The notes under the pieces were generated by a model. That model ran no database searches. It had not been told where the DNA came from and was given only the letters and a program-made list of their open reading frames with translations. Shown piece by piece: positions 18,659 through 26,421 of a stretch of 64,000 nt of DNA. The stretch comes from Gammaproteobacteria bacterium (GTDB taxonomy: Bacteria > Pseudomonadota > Gammaproteobacteria > Competibacterales > Competibacteraceae). Location of the stretch: NCBI GenBank assembly GCA_024235095.1, contig JACKNC010000001.1:2546501-2610500 (forward strand). The letters are read 5' to 3'. Both the position numbers and the translations under genes were made by a program. The stretch's first letter is position 1. Each line of letters opens with the position of its first letter.

Positions 18659-19744
18659 ATGTCTAATGAGATCGCCGTCGACTTTACTTCGTTACCCGAA
18701 TCCGTCAGCGCCCATGCTGAATCGCTAGGCGCATGGTTTGCTCAGGTCCGCGCCGGCTTTGGTGCCGAACCGCGCGATGTGGCTCGCCACCTCATGCTGA
18801 ATCCATCGATCATTCAGGCTATCGAGAATGACGATTTCGCCCGATTGGGGCCGCCCGTGTTCGTGCGCGGCTATCTGAGCCGCTACGCCCGACTGCTCAA
18901 TATGCCGGACCATGAGGTTCTGGACCGCTATCGTGAGCAGATCGGCGTCGTCAGCCAGGCGCCGCCGCCGCTCCAGGTGGTGCATCCGTTGCGTCGCCAG
19001 ACCCGGACGCGCGATCTGCGCGGCTTGTTCTACCTGGCGCTGCTGATCGGCGTTGGCTGGACCGCTATCCAGCATCTGCCTGACCTGGACCCGAGCCGGT
19101 TGGCGATCCTGTGGTCGGACGAGCGGCCCAGCGACGCCGACCCAGTGGCCAATAACCCGTTGAAGACGACGACGCAGGTTCAATATCCGTTTCAATTTAA
19201 ATCGGTGGAAACGGCCTATTCGGAGAAGCTAGCCCCGTCGGACCCTGCGCCAACGGCGTCAACGAACAGTGGGCAACTTTCTGCGCCGCTGTCTGCCGAA
19301 TCGATGACCGGAGAAGCCGCGCCGACCGCTGCATCGGTCGTTTTCACCGCTACGCAAACCCCGGCTTCCGCCGCATCAGCGCCCTCGCCATCCACGTCAG
19401 TTCTCTCTGTATCCGGGGTCCAAAGCGCGGTTGCCGCCCCTACCGCCTTTACCACGCAGGCAGAAAATTCCCCAGCAACCACAAATGCCGGTGGCGAGGC
19501 CAAGCTGCTACTGGAATTCAGCAATGACTGCTGGGTCGAGGTGAAGGACGCCCAGGGCAATGTGCTGACCAGCCAGCTGATGCGCGCCAATACGACGCAT
19601 ACTCTGTCGGGGCCAGCGCCTTTCAAGGTAACGTTGGGCAACGCGCCCGCCGCGCGCATTATCCTGGATGACCGACTGGTCGACACCACGGTCTACGTGC
19701 CCCGGCGCGGCACAGTAAGCCGGTTTACTCTGGATCGCGATTAA
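18659..19744 (+). CDS. rodZ: RodZ, cytoskeletal cell-shape protein
   Basis: This 361-residue single-pass inner-membrane protein ties MreB to the cell-wall elongation machinery. It has an N-terminal HTH_25-type helix-turn-helix (about 20-85: LGAWFAQVRAGFG, QAIENDDFARLG, FVRGYLSRYARLL), a basic juxtamembrane stretch, one helix (LRGLFYLALLIGVGWTAI, about 120-137), a long Ala/Ser/Thr/Pro linker (about 170-275) and a C-terminal DUF4115 domain (LLEFSNDCWVEVKDAQG). It starts 3 bases after pilF. The gene normally next in this block, ispG, is absent; repeat hairpins occupy the gap to hisS. Confidence 0.93.
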   Translation: MSNEIAVDFTSLPESVSAHAESLGAWFAQVRAGFGAEPRDVARHLMLNPSIIQAIENDDFARLGPPVFVRGYLSRYARLLNMPDHEVLDRYREQIGVVSQAPPPLQVVHPLRRQTRTRDLRGLFYLALLIGVGWTAIQHLPDLDPSRLAILWSDERPSDADPVANNPLKTTTQVQYPFQFKSVETAYSEKLAPSDPAPTASTNSGQLSAPLSAESMTGEAAPTAASVVFTATQTPASAASAPSPSTSVLSVSGVQSAVAAPTAFTTQAENSPATTNAGGEAKLLLEFSNDCWVEVKDAQGNVLTSQLMRANTTHTLSGPAPFKVTLGNAPAARIILDDRLVDTTVYVPRRGTVSRFTLDRD

Positions 19745-19771
19745 GAAACAACTCTCACCCTCAACTTTTCT

Positions 19772-19818
19772 CCCGCATGCGGGCAGCCCTAACCCCTCTC
19801 CCGCATACGGGCGAGGGG
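19772..19818. repeat. Two palindromic repeat hairpins between rodZ and hisS
   Basis: CCCGCATGCGGG (19772-19783) is a perfect palindrome. The related CCCCTC-T-CCCG-CATA-CGGG-C-GAGGGG (19793-19818) forms a 10-pair hairpin with one mismatch. Both share a TCTCCCGCAT core, so they look like two units of one dispersed repeat. The right arm of the second contains the purine run that serves as the hisS ribosome site. Confidence 0.6.
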
Positions 19819-19823
19819 AGTAA

Positions 19824-21122
19824 ATGAACACGCTCATGACCAAGCAGTTTCAAGCCATTCGTGGCATGAATGACATTTTGCCCGCTGAATCGGCGCACTG
19901 GCAATTACTCGAAACAACAACCCGTGAAGTGCTAACCGCCTATGGCTACCAGGAAATCCGCCTGCCGCTGGTTGAGAAAACCGAATTGTTCGCCCGTTCG
20001 ATTGGCGAGGTCACCGACATTGTCGAAAAGGAGATGTACACCTTCAACGATCGCAATGGTGAAAGCCTGACCCTGCGTCCCGAGGGCACCGCCGGTTGTG
20101 TGCGCGCCTGCATTGAACACGGTTTATTGCACAATCAGATGCAGCGGCTGTGGTATGCCGGTCCGATGTTTCGCTATGAAAAGCCGCAGAAAGGCCGCTA
20201 TCGCCAATTTCACCAGATCGGCGCCGAGGCTTACGGCATGGCCGGTCCCGACATCGACGCCGAATTGATTGCCCTGACCGCCCGGCTCTGGCGGCGCCTG
20301 GGTATCCGCGAAGTGACCCTGCAATTGAATTCTCTCGGCTCCAGCGCCGCCCGCGCGGCCTACCGGGAACAGTTGGTCGCCTACTTTACGGCGCGGCGGG
20401 GCGAGCTGGACGAAGACAGTCAACGCCGGTTGCAAACCAATCCCCTGCGCATTCTGGATAGCAAACATCCATCGATGCAAACGGTGATTGCGGAAGCGCC
20501 TTCGTTGCTGGATCATCTGGACGCCGAATCCCAGAGTCACTTCGAAGCCTTGCAGGGTTTGCTGGACGCTGCGGGCATCGCTTATGAAATTAACCCGCGC
20601 TTGGTGCGGGGGCTGGATTATTATAGTCAGACCGTTTTCGAGTGGGTCACTGCAACCCTGGGCGCGCAGGGAACGGTTTGCGCCGGTGGTCGCTACGATG
20701 GACTCATCGAACAACTGGGCGGCCAGGCCGTGCCGGGGATTGGTTTCGCCATGGGCCTGGAACGATTAGTGGCGATGTTGATGGCCGCCGGTCAAACGGG
20801 CGTTGGTCCAGCGCCACACGCCTATCTGATCGCGGTTGGCGACGCTGCCCAACGCGCAGCCCTGGCGCTGGCCGAAAGGCTGCGCGACGCATTGCCGGCA
20901 TTGCGCTTGCGGATGAACTGCGGCGGCGGCGGCTTTAAGGCCCAGTTCCGCCGCGCCGATCACAGTGGCGCCCAGTTCGCCCTGATCCTCGGCGAAGATG
21001 AGGTCAACGCCGGCGCTTTAGCGATTAAGCCGCTGCGCGAATCCCGGAGCGAACAGCTCACCTTGCCCCAGGACCAGGCGGCTGACTGGTTGCGCACGGT
21101 GTTTGAGAATTTAAAGAATTAA
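19824..21122 (+). CDS. hisS: Histidyl-tRNA synthetase
   Basis: A 432-residue class II synthetase that charges tRNA-His. Motif 2 (MFRYEKPQKGRYRQFHQ), the histidine loops LVRGLDYYSQTVFEW and CAGGRYDGLI, motif 3 GIGFAMGLERL and a C-terminal anticodon-binding domain are all in place, with normal length. Two starts are possible: ATG 19824, with GAGGGG 5 bases upstream, or ATG 19836 (MTKQFQAIRGMNDIL), which matches homologues better. The hairpin at 19793-19818 could hide the ribosome site. yfgM follows after 27 bases. Confidence 0.96.
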   Translation: MNTLMTKQFQAIRGMNDILPAESAHWQLLETTTREVLTAYGYQEIRLPLVEKTELFARSIGEVTDIVEKEMYTFNDRNGESLTLRPEGTAGCVRACIEHGLLHNQMQRLWYAGPMFRYEKPQKGRYRQFHQIGAEAYGMAGPDIDAELIALTARLWRRLGIREVTLQLNSLGSSAARAAYREQLVAYFTARRGELDEDSQRRLQTNPLRILDSKHPSMQTVIAEAPSLLDHLDAESQSHFEALQGLLDAAGIAYEINPRLVRGLDYYSQTVFEWVTATLGAQGTVCAGGRYDGLIEQLGGQAVPGIGFAMGLERLVAMLMAAGQTGVGPAPHAYLIAVGDAAQRAALALAERLRDALPALRLRMNCGGGGFKAQFRRADHSGAQFALILGEDEVNAGALAIKPLRESRSEQLTLPQDQAADWLRTVFENLKN

Positions 21123-21149
21123 CCTGAATTATTTGGAGGATACAAACGA

Positions 21150-22202
21150 ATGGAGCAATACACTGACGACGAACGCGTCGAGGATCTTAAAAAATGGTGG
21201 AGCGAGAATGGCCTCAGCCTCATGGTGGGCATCGTGCTGGGCATCGCCGCGATCTTTGGCTGGCGATATTGGAACAGCTATCGCGATAACCAGGCGGAGC
21301 AGGCTTCGCTGACCTATGATGCTTTCGTTAAAGCGGTGGAAAAACCGGATGCCGAGCAAGCGCGCCAGCGCGGCCAGGGTTTACTGGCGGAGTTCCCGAA
21401 TTCCGCCTACGCTGCCTTGACCACGCTGCGCCTGGCCAAGCTGGCGGTGGATGACGGCGATAACGCCACCGCCATCCAGCGCTTGCAATGGGTCATTGAT
21501 CACGCCAAGCTCGCTGAACTGCAGGACATCGCGCGATTTCGCCTGGCGCGGGTATTGTTCGCCGTTGGCCAGTTGAAGGATGCCGAAAAGCAGTTAGACA
21601 ATATCACAACCTCCAGTTTGACTGCGGAGTTGGAAGAATTGCGGGGTGATCTTTACCTGGCCGGCAAGGATGTCGAGAAGGCCCGCACCGCTTACGCCAC
21701 CGCACTGGCGGCGGGCGGGACCAACCGTATCCTGCAAATCAAACTTAACAACCTGACGGCGCCCACCGCTGAAACGGTCATCGCTGCGCCCAAACCTCCG
21801 CCTCCGGTCACCGAGGCCCCGCCAGCGCCAGCCCCGGAAACTGTCCCGGTTGGCGAATCGGCCCCAGAGGAACCGGCAGTTACCAAGGAACAGGCTCCCG
21901 TCGAGCCAACCCCGGAACCGGTAGCCACTGAACCGACTTCCGTGGAAGCCACACCGGAACCGGTAGCCACTGAACCGACTTCCGTGGAAGCCGCACCGGA
22001 ACCGGTAGCCACTGAATCGACCCCCATCGAACCGATCCCGGAACCGGTTCCCGTGGAAGCCACACTGGAACCGGCAGTTACCGAACCTGCTTCGATTGAA
22101 CCGGCTCCCATTGAATCGACCCCGGAACCAGCTCCTGTAGAAGCCACTCCGGAACCGGCGCCGCCCGCTTCTCCGACTTCTCCTTCAGGTCCGTCATCAT
22201 GA
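21150..22202 (+). CDS. yfgM: YfgM-type TPR membrane protein with a long Pro/Glu repeat tail
   Basis: YfgM is an inner-membrane protein with a periplasmic TPR-like domain; it associates with SecYEG and PpiD and helps hand over secreted proteins. Here: YTDDERVEDLKKWWSENG, one helix (about 20-40), then the domain through about residue 205. The family is usually near 200-220 residues; this one has 350 because of a tail rich in Glu, Pro, Thr and Val with 14-residue repeats. Strong GGAGG before the ATG. It overlaps bamB by ATGA, and the hisS-yfgM-bamB order is conserved. The tail is probably disordered in the periplasm. Confidence 0.9.
   Translation: MEQYTDDERVEDLKKWWSENGLSLMVGIVLGIAAIFGWRYWNSYRDNQAEQASLTYDAFVKAVEKPDAEQARQRGQGLLAEFPNSAYAALTTLRLAKLAVDDGDNATAIQRLQWVIDHAKLAELQDIARFRLARVLFAVGQLKDAEKQLDNITTSSLTAELEELRGDLYLAGKDVEKARTAYATALAAGGTNRILQIKLNNLTAPTAETVIAAPKPPPPVTEAPPAPAPETVPVGESAPEEPAVTKEQAPVEPTPEPVATEPTSVEATPEPVATEPTSVEAAPEPVATESTPIEPIPEPVPVEATLEPAVTEPASIEPAPIESTPEPAPVEATPEPAPPASPTSPSGPSS
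21912..21995 (+). repeat. 42-bp tandem repeat inside yfgM
   Basis: Two 42-base units (21912-21953 and 21954-21995) differ at about one base, and a third, diverging unit begins at 21996. Each encodes 14 residues around EPVATEPTSVEA. More degenerate versions continue to about 22170. Near identity of the units points to recent slippage or recombination. Confidence 0.85.
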
Positions 22203-23362
22203 TTCGCCTTGCGTTTCCTTTCCTGATCCTGATCCTGAGCGCCGGCTGTAGCACCATTAGCGGCTGGTTTGGCGATTCCGATAATTCCATCCCTCCGGCT
22301 GAGTTGCAAGCTATCGCTCAACCGATTGGCGTTCAGCAGCTTTGGGAAACCCGGATCGGTTCCGGCGCTGAAAAACAATTCATCCGCCTGACGCCGGCCC
22401 TGGCCGACGGGCACATCTACGCCGCCAGTCACGATGGAACCGTGGCGGCGCTGGATGCGCTCAGCGGACAACGCTTATGGGAAATCTCAACGAATCTGCC
22501 GATTTCCGGTGGCGTCGGTTTGAGCGACAATGGTCTGGTGCTGGTGGGTACGAGTGAAGGCGAAGTAGTCGCATTCCGTCAGGAAAATGGTCAGGAAGCC
22601 TGGCGCGCCCGGGCTTCAAGCGAAGTGCTGGCCCCGCCGCGCGCCGCCAGCGGCATCGTCGTGGTGCGCGCTGTCGATGGCAAATTTACCGGATTCGACG
22701 CCAATTCCGGCGAACTCCGCTGGGTCTATACGCACGCTATGCCTGCGCTAAGCCTGCGCGGCAGCGCCCCGCCTCTAGTCACGCGCGATCTGGTGATTGC
22801 TGGACTCGACAGTGGCAAATTGCTGGTGCTGGCGCTGGCCAAAGGTCTGCCGCTGACCGAAAAAACCGTGGCTACGCCGCACGGCCGCACCGAGATCGAA
22901 CGGCTGATCGATATTGATTCCGAACCCAAAGCGTTCGCCGATACGCTTTATCTCGTCGCTTATCACGGCAATGTGGCCGCTATTGATATGCGCAGCGGCG
23001 CCCTGGTCTGGAACCGTGAGATTTCCAGTTACGCCGGGCTGGATGTGGATGCCCGGCAAGTCTATGTCAGTGATGATGCCGATGCGGTGCTGGCGCTGGA
23101 TCGGATGACCGGCGGCACGTTCTGGAAACAAGCCGACTTGACCGGTCGCCGGTTGTCGGCCCCGGTAGCCACCACTGACGCAGTGGTGGTAGGCGACTTT
23201 GAAGGTTATTTGCACTGGCTGCGCAAGGAAGATGGCCGGATTGTTGGCCGGATTCGCGCGGCCAGCAAGGCGATTGTCGCCCCACCGGTCGCCGTAGGCG
23301 ATGTGGTTTTCGTCCAGGGTCAGGGCGGCGCGCTCGGCGCTTTCCGCGCTGGCGGTTCGTGA
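22199..23362 (+). CDS. bamB: BamB, outer-membrane assembly lipoprotein
   Basis: A 387-residue lipoprotein of the BAM complex that binds BamA and helps insert outer-membrane beta-barrels. LSAGC gives a lipidated Cys at residue 17. The remainder is an eight-bladed PQQ-like propeller with repeated blade motifs (AASHDGTVAALDALSGQRLW, GTSEGEVVAFRQENGQEAW, GDFEGYLHWLRKEDGRIVG). It overlaps yfgM by 4 bases (ATGA), implying coupled translation. The expected next gene, der, is missing; priA follows after 9 bases. Confidence 0.95.
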   Translation: MIRLAFPFLILILSAGCSTISGWFGDSDNSIPPAELQAIAQPIGVQQLWETRIGSGAEKQFIRLTPALADGHIYAASHDGTVAALDALSGQRLWEISTNLPISGGVGLSDNGLVLVGTSEGEVVAFRQENGQEAWRARASSEVLAPPRAASGIVVVRAVDGKFTGFDANSGELRWVYTHAMPALSLRGSAPPLVTRDLVIAGLDSGKLLVLALAKGLPLTEKTVATPHGRTEIERLIDIDSEPKAFADTLYLVAYHGNVAAIDMRSGALVWNREISSYAGLDVDARQVYVSDDADAVLALDRMTGGTFWKQADLTGRRLSAPVATTDAVVVGDFEGYLHWLRKEDGRIVGRIRAASKAIVAPPVAVGDVVFVQGQGGALGAFRAGGS

Positions 23363-23371
23363 ACGGTTCCC

Positions 23372-25570
23372 TTGATTCTGCGCATCGCCATCCCCTCGCC
23401 CCTGTATCGAACCTTTGATTACCTGCCCCCGCCAGACTGCGATCCTGCTGTGTTGCGGCCAGGAATGCGGGTGCAGGTCCCCTTCGGTCGAAGACAGGTC
23501 GTCGGGTTCCTGGTCGAACTGAGCGCTGACACGCTGCTGAATCCCGCCAGCCTGCGGCCTGCGCTGACGATTCTCGATACTGAACCGGTCTTGCCCGCCG
23601 ACGTACTGGCGTTAATCCAGTGGGCGCAACGCTATTATCACCATCCCCCTGGAGAGGTTTTCGCAACCGCTTTACCGGTCTTGTTGCGCCAAGGCGAACC
23701 CGCCACACACCCAGCCCCAACGCCGGTCTGGCGTATTACTGAAGCCGGCCATGCCGCGCTCGCTGACGCCGCCTATGCGCGCCGCGCGCCGGTTCAATGG
23801 CGCATGCTTGACTATCTGGCGCGTTGTCCCGATGGCGCTGAACCCGAAACCTTGCGCGCGGTCGTCAGCAACAGTGCAGGCATCCTGCGCGCCTTGCGGG
23901 ACAAAGGCTGGGTGGAATGTCGCGCGGCGTCGGAAAATGCTCCAGCTCCTCCTCATTCCCTGCCGCCGCCGCTGACTACAGCCCAGGCGGAGGCGGTCAC
24001 TACGATCCTTTCAGCTCTGGGCCGCTTTGAGGTCTTTCTGCTCGAAGGCGTCACCGGCAGCGGTAAAACTGAGGTTTACCTACAAGCCATTGAAGCGGTG
24101 CTGGCGCGTGGTCGTCAGGCGCTGGTGCTGACCCCGGAAATCGGCCTGACCCCGCAATTGTTGGCCCGTTTCCAGGAACGGTTGCCCGGACCGCTAGCGG
24201 TGTCGCACTCCGGTCTCAGCGACGCTGAGCGGCTCAAAGCCTGGTTGCTGGCGCGCGAGGGTCGCGCTCGAGTGGTGGTCGGCACTCGTTCAGCGGTCTT
24301 CGCGCCATTGCAAGCGCCCGGTATTTTGATCATTGACGAAGAACACGATTCATCTTTCAAACAGCAGGACGGTTTTCGTTACCACGCCCGCGACTTGGCG
24401 GTGGTGCGGGGCCGGCAACTCGGCGTTCCGGTCGTGTTGGGTTCCGCCACGCCTGCTCTGGAAAGTTGCCATAACACGCAACAAGGCCGCTACCATCGAC
24501 TCCCCTTGCCGGAACGGGTGGGCGGCGGCGCTGAACCACCGATTTATATTCTCGACGTGCGCCGGCAACCGATGCGCGAGGGATTGTCACAACCCCTGCT
24601 GGAACGAATTCGCGTTCATCTGGATCGGGATGAGCAGGTGTTGCTGTTTCTCAACCGGCGCGGGTTTGCCCCAATCCTGCTTTGTCATGAATGCGGCTGG
24701 TCCAGTCAGTGCCGGCATTGCGACGCTCGCATGACCCTGCATCTGCGCCGCCAGCGGTTGATTTGCCATCATTGCGGCGATCAGCGACCGGTGGACGCCA
24801 CCTGCCCGCAGTGCGGCAGTGTTGATTTACGTGGCTTCGGCCAGGGCACCGAGCGCCTGGAAACCGCGCTCCGTCAGGAATTTCCCGAGACCGGGATTGC
24901 GCGCATGGACCGCGACAGTACCCGCCGCCGTGGCAGTCTGGAAGCTTTGCTGACCGAGATTCAGGCTGGCGGTCGCCGCCTATTGATTGGCACCCAGATG
25001 CTGGCGAAGGGTCATCACTTTCCCGATGTGACCCTGGTGGGAATTATTGACGCTGACCAAGGATTGTATGGCATCGACTTTCGCGCCAGCGAACGCATGG
25101 CGCAACTGATCCTGCAAGTCGCCGGACGGGCGGGGCGGGCGGAAAAACCGGGCATGGTGATCATCCAAACGCATCATCCCGACCACCCTTTATTGCGCAC
25201 CCTGGTCTCACGGGGTTATGCAGCTTTCGCTGCGGAAGCGCTGACCGAACGCCAAGAAGCGTTGTTGCCGCCGTTCGCCCATCAGGCCCTGTTGCGCGCA
25301 GAAGCGGTTGACCCGGAGCGAGCCACCGGATTTCTGCAACGGGCGCTGGCGCTGGCCGAGCCATTGGCGGACGAGTTGGAACTGATGGGACCGGCTCCCG
25401 CGCCGATGGAGCGCCGCGCCGGTCGCTATCGGGCGCATTTGTTAATCCAGGCTGTCCAGCGTCAGGCATTGCATCGCTTCCTGGGGCGCTGGACCCCGCT
25501 GCTCTGGGCGGAGCGCACTGATCGCCAAGTGCGCTGGTCGCTGGATATTGATCCGATGGAGCTGTATTAA
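23372..25570 (+). CDS. priA: PriA, primosomal replication-restart helicase
   Basis: A 732-residue superfamily 2 helicase that reloads DnaB at stalled forks. N-terminal 3'-DNA-binding domain (RIAIPSPLYRTFDYLPP), Walker A GVTGSGKTE, Walker B IDEEHDSSFK, and the zinc region with eight Cys (CHECGW, CRHCDAR, CHHCGDQ, CPQCGS), then motifs V/VI LIGTQMLAKGHHFPD and QVAGRAGRAEK. An in-frame stop at 23360 and the N-terminal match to homologues leave TTG 23372 as the best start, 9 bases after bamB. All catalytic residues look intact. Confidence 0.94.
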   Translation: MILRIAIPSPLYRTFDYLPPPDCDPAVLRPGMRVQVPFGRRQVVGFLVELSADTLLNPASLRPALTILDTEPVLPADVLALIQWAQRYYHHPPGEVFATALPVLLRQGEPATHPAPTPVWRITEAGHAALADAAYARRAPVQWRMLDYLARCPDGAEPETLRAVVSNSAGILRALRDKGWVECRAASENAPAPPHSLPPPLTTAQAEAVTTILSALGRFEVFLLEGVTGSGKTEVYLQAIEAVLARGRQALVLTPEIGLTPQLLARFQERLPGPLAVSHSGLSDAERLKAWLLAREGRARVVVGTRSAVFAPLQAPGILIIDEEHDSSFKQQDGFRYHARDLAVVRGRQLGVPVVLGSATPALESCHNTQQGRYHRLPLPERVGGGAEPPIYILDVRRQPMREGLSQPLLERIRVHLDRDEQVLLFLNRRGFAPILLCHECGWSSQCRHCDARMTLHLRRQRLICHHCGDQRPVDATCPQCGSVDLRGFGQGTERLETALRQEFPETGIARMDRDSTRRRGSLEALLTEIQAGGRRLLIGTQMLAKGHHFPDVTLVGIIDADQGLYGIDFRASERMAQLILQVAGRAGRAEKPGMVIIQTHHPDHPLLRTLVSRGYAAFAAEALTERQEALLPPFAHQALLRAEAVDPERATGFLQRALALAEPLADELELMGPAPAPMERRAGRYRAHLLIQAVQRQALHRFLGRWTPLLWAERTDRQVRWSLDIDPMELY

Positions 25571-25608
25571 TCTTCCAGCCGGCGGATGGCGCTCTGTTTC
25601 TGGACTAG

Positions 25609-25836
25609 GTTCATCAAGGCGGTGTCATCCTGCGGCAAATCGAACCGCTTCATCTTCCAGAGATCGCCGCCTTACTGCGTCGCTACGCCGACCAGCGTAT
25701 TGACCTGGCCGACGCCGGTTTGATCTGGTTGGCGGGACAGGAGAAAACCAACCGGGTGTTCACCGTCGACCGGCGTGATTTCAGCATCTACCGCACTCCC
25801 AGTGGACAGCCTTTTGAACAAGTATGGCTTAAGTAA
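25609..25836 (+). pseudogene. Remnant of a VapC-like PIN-domain toxin (C-terminal half)
   Basis: The frame from 25609 to the TAA at 25834 reads VHQGGVILRQIEPLHL, then ALLRRYADQRIDLADAGLIWLA and RVFTVDRRDFSIYR. The last blocks are the C-terminal half of PIN-domain ribonucleases, with three acidic positions kept. A TAG at 25606 closes the frame upstream and no ATG or GTG start lies in it before the conserved part, so it is not expressed as a toxin. A short stretch before the stop (LIFQPADGA) faintly recalls the PIN N-terminus, hinting at an internal deletion. No antitoxin gene is beside it. Confidence 0.65.
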
Positions 25837-26112
25837 TGATGCTTAATGGCGCAACCGCGAATCGTCAAGCCGGTTTCCACTAAAAAATAACCTGACTCTT
25901 TACCCTTTACTTGACGTGGGAGACGACTAGACTTTTTGGGGCTTGTGGGGTTTCCCCGTAATCAGGCGCCCACTAAAGGAAGTGAGTCGGGATGCGACCC
26001 CTCGGATCTTCCGGGGTCAGGCGGGTCCAACCCGCGGGCGGTCAGCGTCTAACCGCCCATCCCGGTCATCACGACGACCCCGCTCTTCACCTTCCACCAA
26101 TTGGAGAGAACG
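25837..26112 (+). other. Leader region of yjcH-actP
   Basis: About 276 bases without a gene. It contains a GGCGGT...ACCGCC hairpin with a 9-base loop near 26038 and a TTGACG at 25912 with no good -10 partner. No known riboswitch or tRNA form is recognisable. It probably carries the yjcH-actP promoter. Confidence 0.3.
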
Positions 26113-26421
26113 ATGCAAGACGATTTGGTTCACAAGATAAAAAGCAACCCGAAGTATCACGAGTTGGTCTCCAAACGCAACTCGTTTAAATGGATCATGG
26201 CGATCATCATGCTGGTGGTCTACTACGCCTTCATCCTGACGATCGCCTTTGACAAAGAGTTTATGGCGCAACCGCTCTCGCCCGACTCCGTTACCACTAT
26301 CGGTATCCCGATTGGGGTCGCGGTGATCCTGTTCGCCTTTGCCATGACCGGCATCTACGTCTTCCGGGCGAATGCTGTCTTCGATAAGCTCACCCACGAA
26401 ATCAAGGAGGAAGTGCTATGA
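26113..26421 (+). CDS. yjcH: YjcH-family (DUF485) inner-membrane protein
   Basis: A 102-residue two-helix membrane protein of the DUF485 family, which accompanies ActP. Seen: YHELVSKRNSFKWIMAIIML, then ILTIAFDKEFMAQPL, TIGIPIGVAVILFAFAMTGIYVFRAN, very close in wording to E. coli YjcH. A TTG at 26101 is in frame, but GGAGAG at 26103-26108 points to the ATG at 26113. It overlaps actP by 4 bases, so the two are translated together. Its exact role with ActP is not known. Confidence 0.92.
   Translation: MQDDLVHKIKSNPKYHELVSKRNSFKWIMAIIMLVVYYAFILTIAFDKEFMAQPLSPDSVTTIGIPIGVAVILFAFAMTGIYVFRANAVFDKLTHEIKEEVL

Noticed and set aside
21912..22170. Repeats that might suggest a CRISPR array
   Set aside because: They are contiguous in-frame 42-bp tandem units without spacers inside yfgM. 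No CRISPR-like array or cas gene is in the window.
21692..22471. 259-codon minus-strand frame rich in Gly, Ser and Val over yfgM/bamB
   Set aside because: It is the reverse reading of the yfgM Pro/Glu repeats and lacks independent evidence.
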